Origin: JARLFX01 sp036404255
GTDB lineage: Bacteria; Acidobacteriota; Terriglobia; Terriglobales; Acidobacteriaceae
DNA: 18,545 nt
Assembly: GCA_036404255.1 (NCBI GenBank)
Contig: DASWOP010000113.1
Span: 1-18,545 of the forward strand
Direction: 5' to 3'
Part shown: positions 1 through 6,201 of the stretch, in pieces
Layout of the letters: each line of letters opens with the position of its first letter
Numbering within the stretch: position 1 is the first letter of the stretch
Made by a program: the position numbers and the translations under genes
Notes under the pieces: generated by a model
What the model was told of the DNA's origin: nothing
What the model saw: only the letters and a program-made list of their open reading frames with translations
Database searches by the model: none

Positions 1-563
1 TGGTAGATAAGCTCAGCGAAGACCGTATCCCGGTCGATGCCGGCGATTTTCGCCTGGTCAGCCGCCGCATCATCGAAGTGCTCCGCACCTTTGACGACGC
101 TCAGCCCTATCTTCGCGGCACCATTGCAGGCCTCGGATTCATCCAGGTCGGCGTGGAATACGAGCGCGCAGCCCGTCTGCGCGGTGAGAGCAAGTTTCCA
201 TTTTCAAAATTGATGTCACTTGCGGTGGACGGCATTCTCAACCACTCCACGGTGCCTCTGCGCATCTCCACCTACTTCGGATTATTCGCCAGCGTCCTCA
301 CCCTGCTCGGTTTGTTCGGCTATCTCGTCGCGAAGGTCCTCTTTCACAACCAGTGGCCCGCAGGTTTCGCCACCCTGGCCGCGCTCGTCCTCGCCTCCAT
401 CAGCATTAACGCAATGCTCCTCGGCATCATCGGTGAGTACGTCGGCCGCATGTACCGCCAGATGCGTACCCGTCCGCTAACGATTCTTGAAGCTGTCATC
501 GATCCATCCTCCCGCCCCTCCGAATCAGCCGCATACTTTGCGAAGAACACACCGAACCACTAG
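1..563 (+). CDS. GT2 polyprenyl-phosphate glycosyltransferase, C-terminal part (5' truncated)
   Basis: The gene runs in from before the window; the open frame is readable from position 3 and gives 186 residues ending at TAG 561-563. The segment DAGDFRLVSRR is the conserved region near the end of the catalytic domain in GtrB/DPM1-like family 2 enzymes. RLRGESKFPFSKLMSLAVDG, further on, is the usual R-x-x-G-x-S-K linker leading to the membrane part. Two strongly hydrophobic segments follow (about residues 92-115 and 122-145 of the visible part), ending in GEYVGRMY, as in family members with a C-terminal two-helix anchor. Such enzymes move a sugar from a nucleotide donor to undecaprenyl or dolichyl phosphate at the cytoplasmic membrane. 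The donor sugar cannot be told from this fragment. The next gene is a GT87-like membrane protein that could use the lipid-linked sugar. The methionine/GTG at 78 is internal, not a true start. Confidence 0.88.
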   Translation, partial: VDKLSEDRIPVDAGDFRLVSRRIIEVLRTFDDAQPYLRGTIAGLGFIQVGVEYERAARLRGESKFPFSKLMSLAVDGILNHSTVPLRISTYFGLFASVLTLLGLFGYLVAKVLFHNQWPAGFATLAALVLASISINAMLLGIIGEYVGRMYRQMRTRPLTILEAVIDPSSRPSESAAYFAKNTPNH

Positions 564-1896
564 GAAGAAATATGTCGACTATATCCCTGCCCCCACGCTG
601 CCGCTCCCTCCGGTTCTTCGCCGCGCTTGGTTGTTGGTGCTTGGCTCGGCGGTAGTCTCAACACTCTTTCACCTTTTTCAATTCTTTGTGTTGCATCTTG
701 GCGCTCGTGCCTGGCCGCTTTCGCCGGTCAAAGACCAGTTCTCTGACTTCACAATCTTTGCCGACAAATATGTCTACTGGCATCGGCCAGAATTTTTCTC
801 CGTCGGGTTTCCCATTAACTACCCTGCGCCGCTCACTGACTTCTATGAAGTTTTCTTTCACTATTTCCCGAATCACCCGACATTGGCTTTTGTGATCTTC
901 GACTTACTCTGCTTCGTCATGCCCTGTATATTTTTTGCTCTCGCACTTCGGAAGCGCGGAATTGCTCCTCTCACATCGGCGGCATTCTCCCTGAGCTTGT
1001 TGCTCTTTTCCTGGCCGGCGTTATTATTGATTGACCGTGGCAACATGGAATGCGCCGTCTGGGTTGCGACTGCCATAGGATTTTGGGCGCTTGCTACCGG
1101 GAGAGAAAAGACAGCAGCGGTTGTGTTTGGCATGGCCAGTTCCTTTAAGCTTTTCCCCATCATTCTGCTCGGAATCTTTTTGTCTCAGAAAAAATGGAGC
1201 AAGTTGTTTCTTGGATTGGCGACCATGGCGGTTGTTTCAGTGGTCTCGCTTTGGATACTTGGGCCTACAATTCCGGAAGCGTATCGCGGCATTGCGTACG
1301 GCCTGGCGTCTTTCAAGATCAACTACATGGCCCGCTGGAGATCCAGTGAAAACGGCATTGATCACTCCGTATTTTCCTTCATTAAGGCGGGAATGATGTT
1401 CTTCCACTTGCATGATCGCATGGGCTTTTTTCTTCCCTTGGCCATCTACACCTGGGTAACCGTCATCGGCGGTATCACTCTTTATTTTGTCCGCATTCGC
1501 CGCTTGCCAGTACTCAATCAAGCGATGTTATTGATGATTTCCTGCATCTACTTCACCGCATTTTCAGGCGATGGAACCCTGATCCATCTTTACCCGTTAT
1601 TCGCAATGCTGTCGTTTTTGGCTATCGATGCATATCGCCGTGGCGTCACCGTTCCAGGATTGAATACTGTACTGCTTTGGCTCACCTTTGTCGTGTCTCT
1701 TGCCACTTACTTCATCTACCAGGGCAGACGTTTTGAGGGCCAGGTTAAATGCATAGCCTTGGGCGTGCTCTTCCTGTATGCCCTGCGCTATCCGTTCGGG
1801 CCTGCACTGGGCACAGATCTTCGCCCGGACGCACTCGCATACCCAGACGCCAGCAAGGTGGCTGGCGTCTGGGCTCAATCAGAAACTCCTAGCTGA
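487..1896 (+). CDS. GT87/DUF2029-like multi-spanning membrane glycosyltransferase, start unresolved
   Basis: A polytopic membrane protein with roughly ten hydrophobic segments. The stretch GNMECAVWVATAIGFWALA, then SSFKLFPIILLGIFL and a basic KKW, is the pattern of GT87/DUF2029 polyprenyl-phosphate-dependent mannosyltransferase-like proteins. An acidic region after the first helix (KDQFSDFTIF) and a YPAPLTDFY motif sit where this family has its extracytoplasmic loop. It probably transfers a lipid-linked sugar outside the membrane, which fits the GT2 gene upstream. The start is uncertain. The intact frame opens at TTG 487, which would overlap the GT2 gene by 77 bp and has no Shine-Dalgarno. 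An ATG at 572 has a good AGGAAG at 562-567 but lies in another frame and stops after 28 codons. One extra C in the CCCCC run at 590-594 would join that ATG to this frame. The 3' end overlaps purU by 8 bp. Confidence 0.72.
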   Translation: MKLSSIHPPAPPNQPHTLRRTHRTTRKKYVDYIPAPTLPLPPVLRRAWLLVLGSAVVSTLFHLFQFFVLHLGARAWPLSPVKDQFSDFTIFADKYVYWHRPEFFSVGFPINYPAPLTDFYEVFFHYFPNHPTLAFVIFDLLCFVMPCIFFALALRKRGIAPLTSAAFSLSLLLFSWPALLLIDRGNMECAVWVATAIGFWALATGREKTAAVVFGMASSFKLFPIILLGIFLSQKKWSKLFLGLATMAVVSVVSLWILGPTIPEAYRGIAYGLASFKINYMARWRSSENGIDHSVFSFIKAGMMFFHLHDRMGFFLPLAIYTWVTVIGGITLYFVRIRRLPVLNQAMLLMISCIYFTAFSGDGTLIHLYPLFAMLSFLAIDAYRRGVTVPGLNTVLLWLTFVVSLATYFIYQGRRFEGQVKCIALGVLFLYALRYPFGPALGTDLRPDALAYPDASKVAGVWAQSETPS

Positions 1897-2743
1897 AGAT
1901 CACCGTCTTATTCGCATACGCCAGCACGCGCCGCTCCACATGCCAGCGCACCGCGCGCGAAAGCACCAGCCGCTCCAGGTCGCGTCCCTTTTGGATCAGG
2001 TCGTCCAACTCATCCGTATGCGAGATGCGCGTCACGTCCTGCTCAATGATCGGCCCATCGTCCAGCACCTCGGTCACGTAGTGGCTGGTGGACCCGATCA
2101 GTTTCACGCCGCGCGCAAACGCCGCATGGTAAGGCTTCGCGCCCACGAACGCCGGCAGAAACGAGTGATGCACATTGATGATCCGCAGCGGATACCGCCT
2201 GCAAAACTCCGGCGAAAGAATCTGCATATACCGTGCCAGCACGATCAGCTCCACGCCATGCTCTTCGATAAGCGCCATCTGCTGCGCTTCCGCCTGCTGC
2301 TTATTCTGCCGGTTCACCTCGATCAGGTGAAACGGAATCCCATAGAACTCCGCCAGCGCCGCCGCATCCGGATGGTTGCCGACGATCACCGGTATCTCGC
2401 ACCGCAATTCGCCCGACTTGTGCCGTTGCAGCAGATCGGCAATGCAGTGCATATACTGCGAAACGAATAGCGCCACCTTCGGCTTGCGGTCCGTATATTC
2501 CAGCCGCCAGCGCATCTGCAGAAACTCCGCAATCTTCGCAAAGTTCAGGCGGAACGCCGCCTCGTCAAACTCACCATCGTCCAGCATGAACTCAATGCGC
2601 ATAAAGAAGAGTCCAAGCGCATTGTCCTGGTGCTGATCCGCATGCAGGATATTGGCATTCTGTTCCAGCAGAAAGTTCGCAATGGCAGCGACCAGCCCCT
2701 TGCGGTCCGGGCAGTCAATCAGGAGTATGGCGGTCTTGGGCAT
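1889..2743 (-). CDS. purU: formyltetrahydrofolate deformylase PurU
   Basis: Hydrolyses 10-formyl-THF to formate and THF in the cytoplasm, balancing the one-carbon pool and supplying formate for purine synthesis. The chosen ATG at 2743 gives 284 residues, close to the ~280 of the E. coli enzyme. The frame stays open upstream to 2866, but that extension (about 41 residues) has no family counterpart. An N-terminal ACT domain starts at ILLIDCPDRKGLVAAIANFL (residues 7-26). The C-terminal formyltransferase-fold domain has VGNHPD (121-126), INVHHSFLPAF (189-199), SHYVTEVLDDGPIIEQD (220-236) and GRDLERLVLSRA (253-264). By analogy with PurN the catalytic set is N190, H192 and D228. Upstream DNA has a poor Shine-Dalgarno. 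The gene is convergent with the GT87-like gene, and their stop regions overlap by 8 bp. Confidence 0.95.
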   Translation of the reverse strand: MPKTAILLIDCPDRKGLVAAIANFLLEQNANILHADQHQDNALGLFFMRIEFMLDDGEFDEAAFRLNFAKIAEFLQMRWRLEYTDRKPKVALFVSQYMHCIADLLQRHKSGELRCEIPVIVGNHPDAAALAEFYGIPFHLIEVNRQNKQQAEAQQMALIEEHGVELIVLARYMQILSPEFCRRYPLRIINVHHSFLPAFVGAKPYHAAFARGVKLIGSTSHYVTEVLDDGPIIEQDVTRISHTDELDDLIQKGRDLERLVLSRAVRWHVERRVLAYANKTVIFS

Positions 2744-2957
2744 AAGGGTCCGTGTGCTGAAGTCTTCTCTAAGCGCTGTCAATGGAGTGGTTTCTTCTCT
2801 ATTGTAGCGACTGCGACCGTCCCAGCCCATCTCCGGTAATTCCTGAGAATCTCCCTCATCGGTCAATTCCTGACATATACCTGTTAGCGCGAGGGACTAC
2901 ACTGCGCGCAGCACAACAAGCCGTGTACGCGTGTACGCGCGAAAGAGGAAATCAACC

Positions 2958-3308
2958 ATGTACCAGCTCGCAATCTGCGCCCAAATCATCATCGCTCTAT
3001 CCATCGTCTTCGTATGGGTATTCCGTTTTCCCAACATCGTCAAAGAGTTCGAGCAGTATCACCTCTCCGAACTCACCCGCAGCGCCGTCGGAGCCGCTAA
3101 AATCGCTCTCTCCACGCTCCTCATTGCCGGCATCTGGTATCCCCGGCTCGTTGTAGTTCCAGCGCTGCTCATGGCCTTCCTCATGCTCTGCGCCCAGGCA
3201 GCCCATTTCAAAGTGCACAATCCCTGGCAGAAGCACATGCCCTCGCTCGGCCTGCTATTGCTGTCGCTCTTTGTGGCTGGCGTCTACTCCGGCGTCCTTC
3301 CGCGGTGA
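2958..3308 (+). CDS. DoxX-like small membrane protein (first of a tandem pair)
   Basis: A 116-residue protein with four predicted membrane helices, matching the size and layout of the DoxX-like family (DoxX_2 type). After the first helix comes FPNIVKEFEQYHLSEL, then a second helix ending AGIWYPRLVVVPALLMAF, a third hydrophobic stretch, and GLLLLSLFVAGVYSGVLPR at the end. The ATG at 2958 is preferred over the earlier one at 2931 because AGAGGAA sits at 2944-2950, seven bases upstream. The stop codon overlaps the start of the next gene by 4 bp, so the two are probably translationally coupled. The partner is a diverged paralogue. Biochemical function is unknown; many DoxX-like proteins are only named by homology. 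Confidence 0.75.
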   Translation: MYQLAICAQIIIALSIVFVWVFRFPNIVKEFEQYHLSELTRSAVGAAKIALSTLLIAGIWYPRLVVVPALLMAFLMLCAQAAHFKVHNPWQKHMPSLGLLLLSLFVAGVYSGVLPR

Positions 3309-3661
3309 AGCTTCTCCCCATCCTCACCTGCATCTCGGGCGGAACCTTCCTCTTCTATGGTTTCTACTGTTTCTATTCCCGCTCCATGGTGGAGGACTTC
3401 GAGCGCTTCCGTCTCACTCAGCTAAGAATCCTCACCGGCGTCCTTGAACTCCTCGGCGGAGCAGGGCTCTTCGTCGGCCTCTGGTGGCCCTTCGCGCTCT
3501 CCCTCTCCGCGGGCGGTCTGGCTCTGCTTATGTTCCTGGCCTTTCTCGTCCGCCTCAAGATGAAGGACGCCGTCCTCCTCTCGCTGCCCTCCTTCATCCT
3601 GATGCTGGTAAACCTCTACATCCTCATCCAGTCCCTCCACTCCACCATCCCGTCATCCTGA
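3305..3661 (+). CDS. DoxX-like small membrane protein (second of a tandem pair)
   Basis: A 118-residue protein of four hydrophobic segments starting with GTG at 3305, inside the stop of the previous gene (GTGA overlap). VEDFERFRLTQL followed by a helix and LFVGLWWPFALSLSAGGLAL lines up with VKEFEQYHLSEL...LIAGIWYPRLVVVPALLM of its neighbour, so the pair arose by tandem duplication and probably acts together, perhaps as a heteromer. The last codons and the TGA stop (3659-3661) lie inside a copy of the interspersed GTCATYCTGAGCG repeat at 3652-3678, so the C-terminal tail may have been set by a repeat insertion. Function is unknown. Confidence 0.72.
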   Translation: MKLLPILTCISGGTFLFYGFYCFYSRSMVEDFERFRLTQLRILTGVLELLGGAGLFVGLWWPFALSLSAGGLALLMFLAFLVRLKMKDAVLLSLPSFILMLVNLYILIQSLHSTIPSS

Positions 3662-3678
3662 GCGCAGCGAAGGATCCC
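3652..3678. repeat. interspersed GTCATYCTGAGCG-type repeat, copy 1
   Basis: Sequence of the form GTCATCCTGAGCGCAGCGAA then GGATCCC. The outer parts are imperfectly self-complementary (GGAT against ATCC) around a GAGCG/CG core. It matches the copies at 3760, 5192 and 5602 and overlaps the 3' end of the second DoxX-like gene. I know this class of repeat from the intergenic DNA of many Acidobacteriota and some other phyla; translated copies create artefact peptides such as HSERSEES. Confidence 0.8.
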
Positions 3679-3759
3679 TGTAGTTGCTTTTATCGCTGTA
3701 CGACAGTCAACCTAAAGAAGGCCGTTGTCTTTGTTTGTCATCCGTTGTCTTTATGAATT

Positions 3760-3790
3760 GTCATTCTGAGCGCAGCGAAGAATCTGCTTC
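3760..3790. repeat. interspersed GTCATTCTGAGCG-type repeat, copy 2
   Basis: Same repeat as at 3652, here in the form GTCATTCTGAGCGCAGCGAA + GAATCTGCTTC. The ends ATTCT and AGAAT can pair. It lies in the 277-bp non-coding stretch 3662-3938, which otherwise holds only two hairpin palindromes and the upstream region of the flavoprotein gene. Confidence 0.8.
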
Positions 3791-3811
3791 ACGCCTTTTT
3801 CTTTCGTTAAG

Positions 3812-3831
3812 GGCACGGCTTCAGCCGTGCC
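3812..3831. repeat. hairpin repeat GGCACGGCT-TC-AGCCGTGCC
   Basis: A perfect 9-bp stem with a 2-base loop, preceded by TTTCGTTAAG. A second copy with the same flank lies at 5751-5770, where the two outer pairs are swapped from G-C to C-G on both arms. Confidence 0.8.
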
Positions 3832-3852
3832 GTAAATTACCCTGCGTGAGAT

Positions 3853-3866
3853 GGGGCTTTAGCCCC
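3853..3866. repeat. hairpin GGGGCT-TT-AGCCCC
   Basis: A perfect 6-bp stem with a TT loop, 21 bases after the previous hairpin and 73 bp before the flavoprotein start. It belongs to the same class of short, tight-loop hairpins. There is no T-tract, so it is not a typical intrinsic terminator. Confidence 0.6.
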
Positions 3867-3938
3867 TGAGGTACGCCTTTCTCTCCCCAGCCACCGCCGC
3901 CCAAGTAACACCTGCCCAAAACACCTAAAATAGAACTC

Positions 3939-5141
3939 ATGAGCAATACACGTTTCGATGCAATCGTCCTTGGCGCAGGCGCCGCTGGTCTGATGTGCGC
4001 CATAGAAGCCGGACGACGAGGCAAGAGCGTGCTCCTGCTCGACTACGCCGACTCGGTCGGCAAGAAGATCCTCATCTCCGGCGGCGGCCGCTGCAACTTC
4101 ACTAACATCCACTGCAAGCCGGAAAACTTTCTCTCCGCCAACCCCCACTTCGCCAAATCCGCCCTCGCCCGCTACACCCCGCGCGATTTCATCGCCCTCG
4201 TGCAGAAGCACGGCATCGCGCACCATGAGAAGACCCTCGGCCAGCTCTTCTGCGACCGCAGCGCCCGAGACATCGTCACCATGCTGGAGAAGGAGTGCGC
4301 CGAAGCAGGCGTGCAGATTCAGCTCGGCGCCACCATCACCAGCGTCACCCACGCAGACAGCACTTTCACCATTCAGACCGAGCCCCACGGCGCCTTCACC
4401 GCGGCTGCTTTGGTCGTTGCCACCGGTGGCCTGTCGATCCCCAAGATGGGCGCTACCGGCTTCGGCTACCAACTCGCCCAGCAGTTCGGCCACACCGTCG
4501 TCGATCTCCGTCCCGGCCTCGTCCCGCTCACCCTCGCACCCGCCGACCACGCCAACTTCTGCGACCTCGCCGGAATCTCCATGGAAGTCACAGCCCGCTG
4601 CGTCGACAAGAAAAACCACTTCGGCAAAACCGCGCCCGCCTTCCGCGAGAAACTCCTCATCACCCATCGCGGACTCAGCGGTCCCGCCATCCTCCAGATC
4701 TCTTCCTACTGGAAGCCCGGCACCGCGCTCACGTTCGATCTCGCTCCCGCGCGCAACGTCCTCGCGCCCGTAGTAGCCAATATCTCAGAGCGCAGCTTCG
4801 CCCTCCTCCGCGAAGCCCTCTACTGGCCTCTCCCGCAACGCTTCGCCGATCGCTGGATGCGCCTGCATACGCCCGCCGACTGGAAGAACCCATCCCTCGC
4901 CGCCTACGAATCGCAGTTGCACGACTGGCAACTTACCCCCCTCGGCACCGAAGGCTACGAAAAGGCCGAAGTCACCGCTGGCGGCGTAGACACTGCCGGT
5001 TTGGATTCCTCCACCATGGAGAGCCGCAAACAACCCGGCCTCTACTTCATCGGCGAAGTAGTAGACGTAACCGGCCAGCTAGGCGGCTTCAACTTCCAAT
5101 GGGCCTGGGCCAGCGGAGCCGCTGCCGGCCGCGCTCTCTAG
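3939..5141 (+). CDS. HI0933/YhiN-family FAD-dependent oxidoreductase
   Basis: A 400-residue flavoprotein, the usual length for the HI0933-like (YhiN/BaiN-like) family. It opens with the Rossmann FAD-binding loop VLGAGAAGLMCAIEAGRRG (residues 10-28), with an acidic residue at the end of the second strand (LLLD, 32-35). The family hallmark GKKILISGGGRCNFTN is at 41-56. A middle ATGG motif (VVATGGLSIPKMGATG) follows. The C-terminal FAD-contact block GLYFIGEVVDVTGQLGGFNF begins at residue 367. Members are predicted NAD(P)H/FAD oxidoreductases; one relative (BaiN) has been linked to bile-acid dehydroxylation, but most have no assigned substrate. The Shine-Dalgarno is weak (TAGAAC). The gene is flanked by repeat-rich DNA on both sides and looks monocistronic. 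Confidence 0.9.
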   Translation: MSNTRFDAIVLGAGAAGLMCAIEAGRRGKSVLLLDYADSVGKKILISGGGRCNFTNIHCKPENFLSANPHFAKSALARYTPRDFIALVQKHGIAHHEKTLGQLFCDRSARDIVTMLEKECAEAGVQIQLGATITSVTHADSTFTIQTEPHGAFTAAALVVATGGLSIPKMGATGFGYQLAQQFGHTVVDLRPGLVPLTLAPADHANFCDLAGISMEVTARCVDKKNHFGKTAPAFREKLLITHRGLSGPAILQISSYWKPGTALTFDLAPARNVLAPVVANISERSFALLREALYWPLPQRFADRWMRLHTPADWKNPSLAAYESQLHDWQLTPLGTEGYEKAEVTAGGVDTAGLDSSTMESRKQPGLYFIGEVVDVTGQLGGFNFQWAWASGAAAGRAL

Positions 5142-5191
5142 CTACTGTTGGTGCATTTCTTTTTGATTTGTCATTCGTAATTTCTTGATCT

Positions 5192-5226
5192 GTCATTCTG
5201 AGCGAAGCGAAGAATCTGCTTCTCGC
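5192..5226. repeat. interspersed GTCATTCTGAGCG-type repeat, copy 3
   Basis: GTCATTCTGAGCGAAGCGAA followed by GAATCTGCTTCTCGC. It begins the repeat-rich non-coding stretch 5142-5900, in which I see no credible gene before the small CDS at 5901. Confidence 0.8.
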
Positions 5227-5235
5227 TTTTGCATT

Positions 5236-5283
5236 TGTTTGTGATCCCTCAGCTATATCTGTTTGCGATCCCTCAGCTATATT
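5236..5283. repeat. 24-bp tandem duplication (two units)
   Basis: Two adjacent 24-bp units, 5236-5259 and 5260-5283, sharing the core GATCCCTCAGCTATAT and differing at two positions. A third, dispersed unit with the same core lies at 5490-5513. Confidence 0.8.
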
Positions 5284-5321
5284 TATTTGTCATTCCGAAG
5301 CGTAGCGCGCGGAATCTGCTT
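5260..5321. repeat. 62-bp direct repeat, copy A
   Basis: Composed of the GATCCCTCAGCT unit followed by a second repeat family, CATTCCGAAGCGTAGCGCGC + GGAATCTGCTT. It matches 5490-5551 at 57 of 62 positions by my hand alignment, so the two modules were copied together. Confidence 0.8.
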
Positions 5322-5377
5322 TTCTTCCTGCGGTACAGCTCTTCATGTAAGTCGAGAATGTGGGTGTCCCAGAGCCT

Positions 5378-5400
5378 GTCCTGAGCCTGTCGAATGGATC
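5378..5400. repeat. diverged CCTGAGCCTGTCGAATGGATC repeat
   Basis: A variant of the interspersed family (TGTCCTGAGCCTGTCGAATG + GATC), lying between the short inverted arms TCCCAG (5367-5372) and CTGGGA (5414-5419). Confidence 0.5.
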
Positions 5401-5489
5401 TCGCTTCTGAGACCTGGGATCAATGTTCGTGTCACCACTGTTATTCAGTGACCAGCACATGAAGTGAGTGCCCCATACGTTTTTGCATT

Positions 5490-5551
5490 TATTTGTGATC
5501 CCTCAGCTGCATTTGTTTGTCATTCCGAAGCGTAGCGCGCGGAATCTGCTT
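5490..5551. repeat. 62-bp direct repeat, copy B
   Basis: Second copy of the composite repeat at 5260-5321, with five substitutions. The segment CATTCCGAAGCGTAGCGCGC is identical in both. Confidence 0.8.
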
Positions 5552-5601
5552 CTCGCACACATCAGCGATGCTCTCCGTCTTTCCACCACTAAATTGAAAG
5601 T

Positions 5602-5628
5602 GTCATTCTGAGCGCAGTCGAAGAATCC
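5602..5628. repeat. interspersed GTCATTCTGAGCG-type repeat, copy 4
   Basis: GTCATTCTGAGCGCAGTCGA + AGAATCC, the same family as 3652, 3760 and 5192 with a CAGTCGAA centre. Confidence 0.75.
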
Positions 5629-5750
5629 AGACGAACCACACGCGACCCATGTCGTCCCAAGCTTCCGCTGCACCGATGCACGATGGAATGTTCTTCGCCA
5701 CAAAACAGCAGGGAAGGAGACTCAGCAGAGAAGAAAAATCTTTCGTTAAG

Positions 5751-5835
5751 CCCACGGCTTCAGCCGTGGGAAAAAAAGAACCGCGACGAAGTCGCTACCA
5801 CTCTGCCGAAGGCAGTCTTACCGCGCGCAGCGCGC
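5751..5835. repeat. array of four tight-loop hairpins
   Basis: Four perfect short stems follow one another: CCCACGGCT-TC-AGCCGTGGG (5751-5770), GCGAC-GAA-GTCGC (5783-5795), CTGCC-GAA-GGCAG (5803-5815) and GCGCG-CAG-CGCGC (5823-5835). The loops are 2 or 3 bases. The first is preceded by TTTCGTTAAG, as is its relative at 3812. The array ends about 65 bp before the small CDS at 5901. It could be a REP-like mobile repeat or a structured non-coding RNA; I infer the former because related pieces are scattered in this window. Confidence 0.65.
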
Positions 5836-5900
5836 CTTTGCTCTTTGCCCATGCATCCCGTATCGCTCTTTTGGCGCTCTTACTGCCAGGGAGAAATAAA

Positions 5901-6071
5901 ATGACCGATCCGAAAGTCACACCCTCGGGCTCCGATGGCAAGAACCCAGCCACCGCCGGCCCCGGCTCCACCAAAGTCCAAAGTCCCACCCCAGAAAACA
6001 AAGAGAAGAAGATCAACCCATCCGCGCCAAACGACGCCAACATCACGCCCGGAACCGACTACAAACAGTAG
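5901..6071 (+). CDS. small hypothetical protein, disordered and Pro/Asn/Lys/Thr-rich
   Basis: A 56-residue hydrophilic protein beginning MTDPKVTPSGSDGKNPATAG and ending NITPGTDYKQ. The ATG at 5901 has a good Shine-Dalgarno (AGGGAGA, 5888-5894). The frame stays open upstream to 5649, but that part is repeat and hairpin DNA and is not likely to be coding. There are no hydrophobic segments, cysteines or known motifs. The composition predicts intrinsic disorder. The stop is followed five bases later by a perfect 30-bp palindrome. Function is unknown. Confidence 0.55.
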   Translation: MTDPKVTPSGSDGKNPATAGPGSTKVQSPTPENKEKKINPSAPNDANITPGTDYKQ

Positions 6072-6075
6072 CGGG

Positions 6076-6105
6076 CACAAAGTGGTAAATTTTTACCACT
6101 TTGTG
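6076..6105. terminator. perfect 30-bp palindrome (terminator or operator)
   Basis: CACAAAGTGGTAAA, a TT loop, then TTTACCACTTTGTG: 14 matched pairs with no mismatch. It starts five bases after the small CDS stop, so a terminator role fits its place. However, the stem is A+T-rich and no T-tract follows, so a protein-binding operator is also possible. Confidence 0.5.
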
Positions 6106-6173
6106 AGCCAGTACCGCCCGTGAACACCCTCAAAAAACATCCACGCACTATCCAGGAAATGACCTGAGAACTA

Positions 6174-6200
6174 CCGTGGGCGATCCACGGAAAACCGTGG
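6174..6200. terminator. two competing hairpins downstream of alaC
   Basis: CCGTGG (6174-6179), CCACGG (6185-6190) and CCGTGG (6195-6200). The middle arm can pair with either side, with loops GCGAT or AAAA. The element lies two bases past the alaC stop and between convergent genes, so termination is the simplest reading. No T-tract is seen in the alaC direction. Confidence 0.4.
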
Positions 6201-6201
6201 T

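Noticed and set aside
1778..2470. 230-codon ORF on the + strand
   Set aside because: It lies opposite purU, whose motifs are clear; the translation is rich in Arg, His and Gln, as expected of a high-GC antisense frame.
3684..3869. ORF with peptide HSERSEES
   Set aside because: It is a translation of the interspersed repeat and the hairpins; this peptide is a known kind of artefact.
3837..4667. 276-codon ORF on the - strand
   Set aside because: It is antisense to the HI0933-family flavoprotein and has a Gly/Glu/Val-rich shadow composition.
4295..5188. 297-codon ORF on the + strand
   Set aside because: Arg/Pro/His-rich frame overlapping the flavoprotein gene; no motif and no start signal.
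5192..5628. CRISPR array
   Set aside because: Repeats are unevenly spaced, of different families, and there are no cas genes.
5649..5900. upstream extension of the small CDS at 5901
   Set aside because: This part is repeat and hairpin DNA; the Shine-Dalgarno supports the start at 5901.
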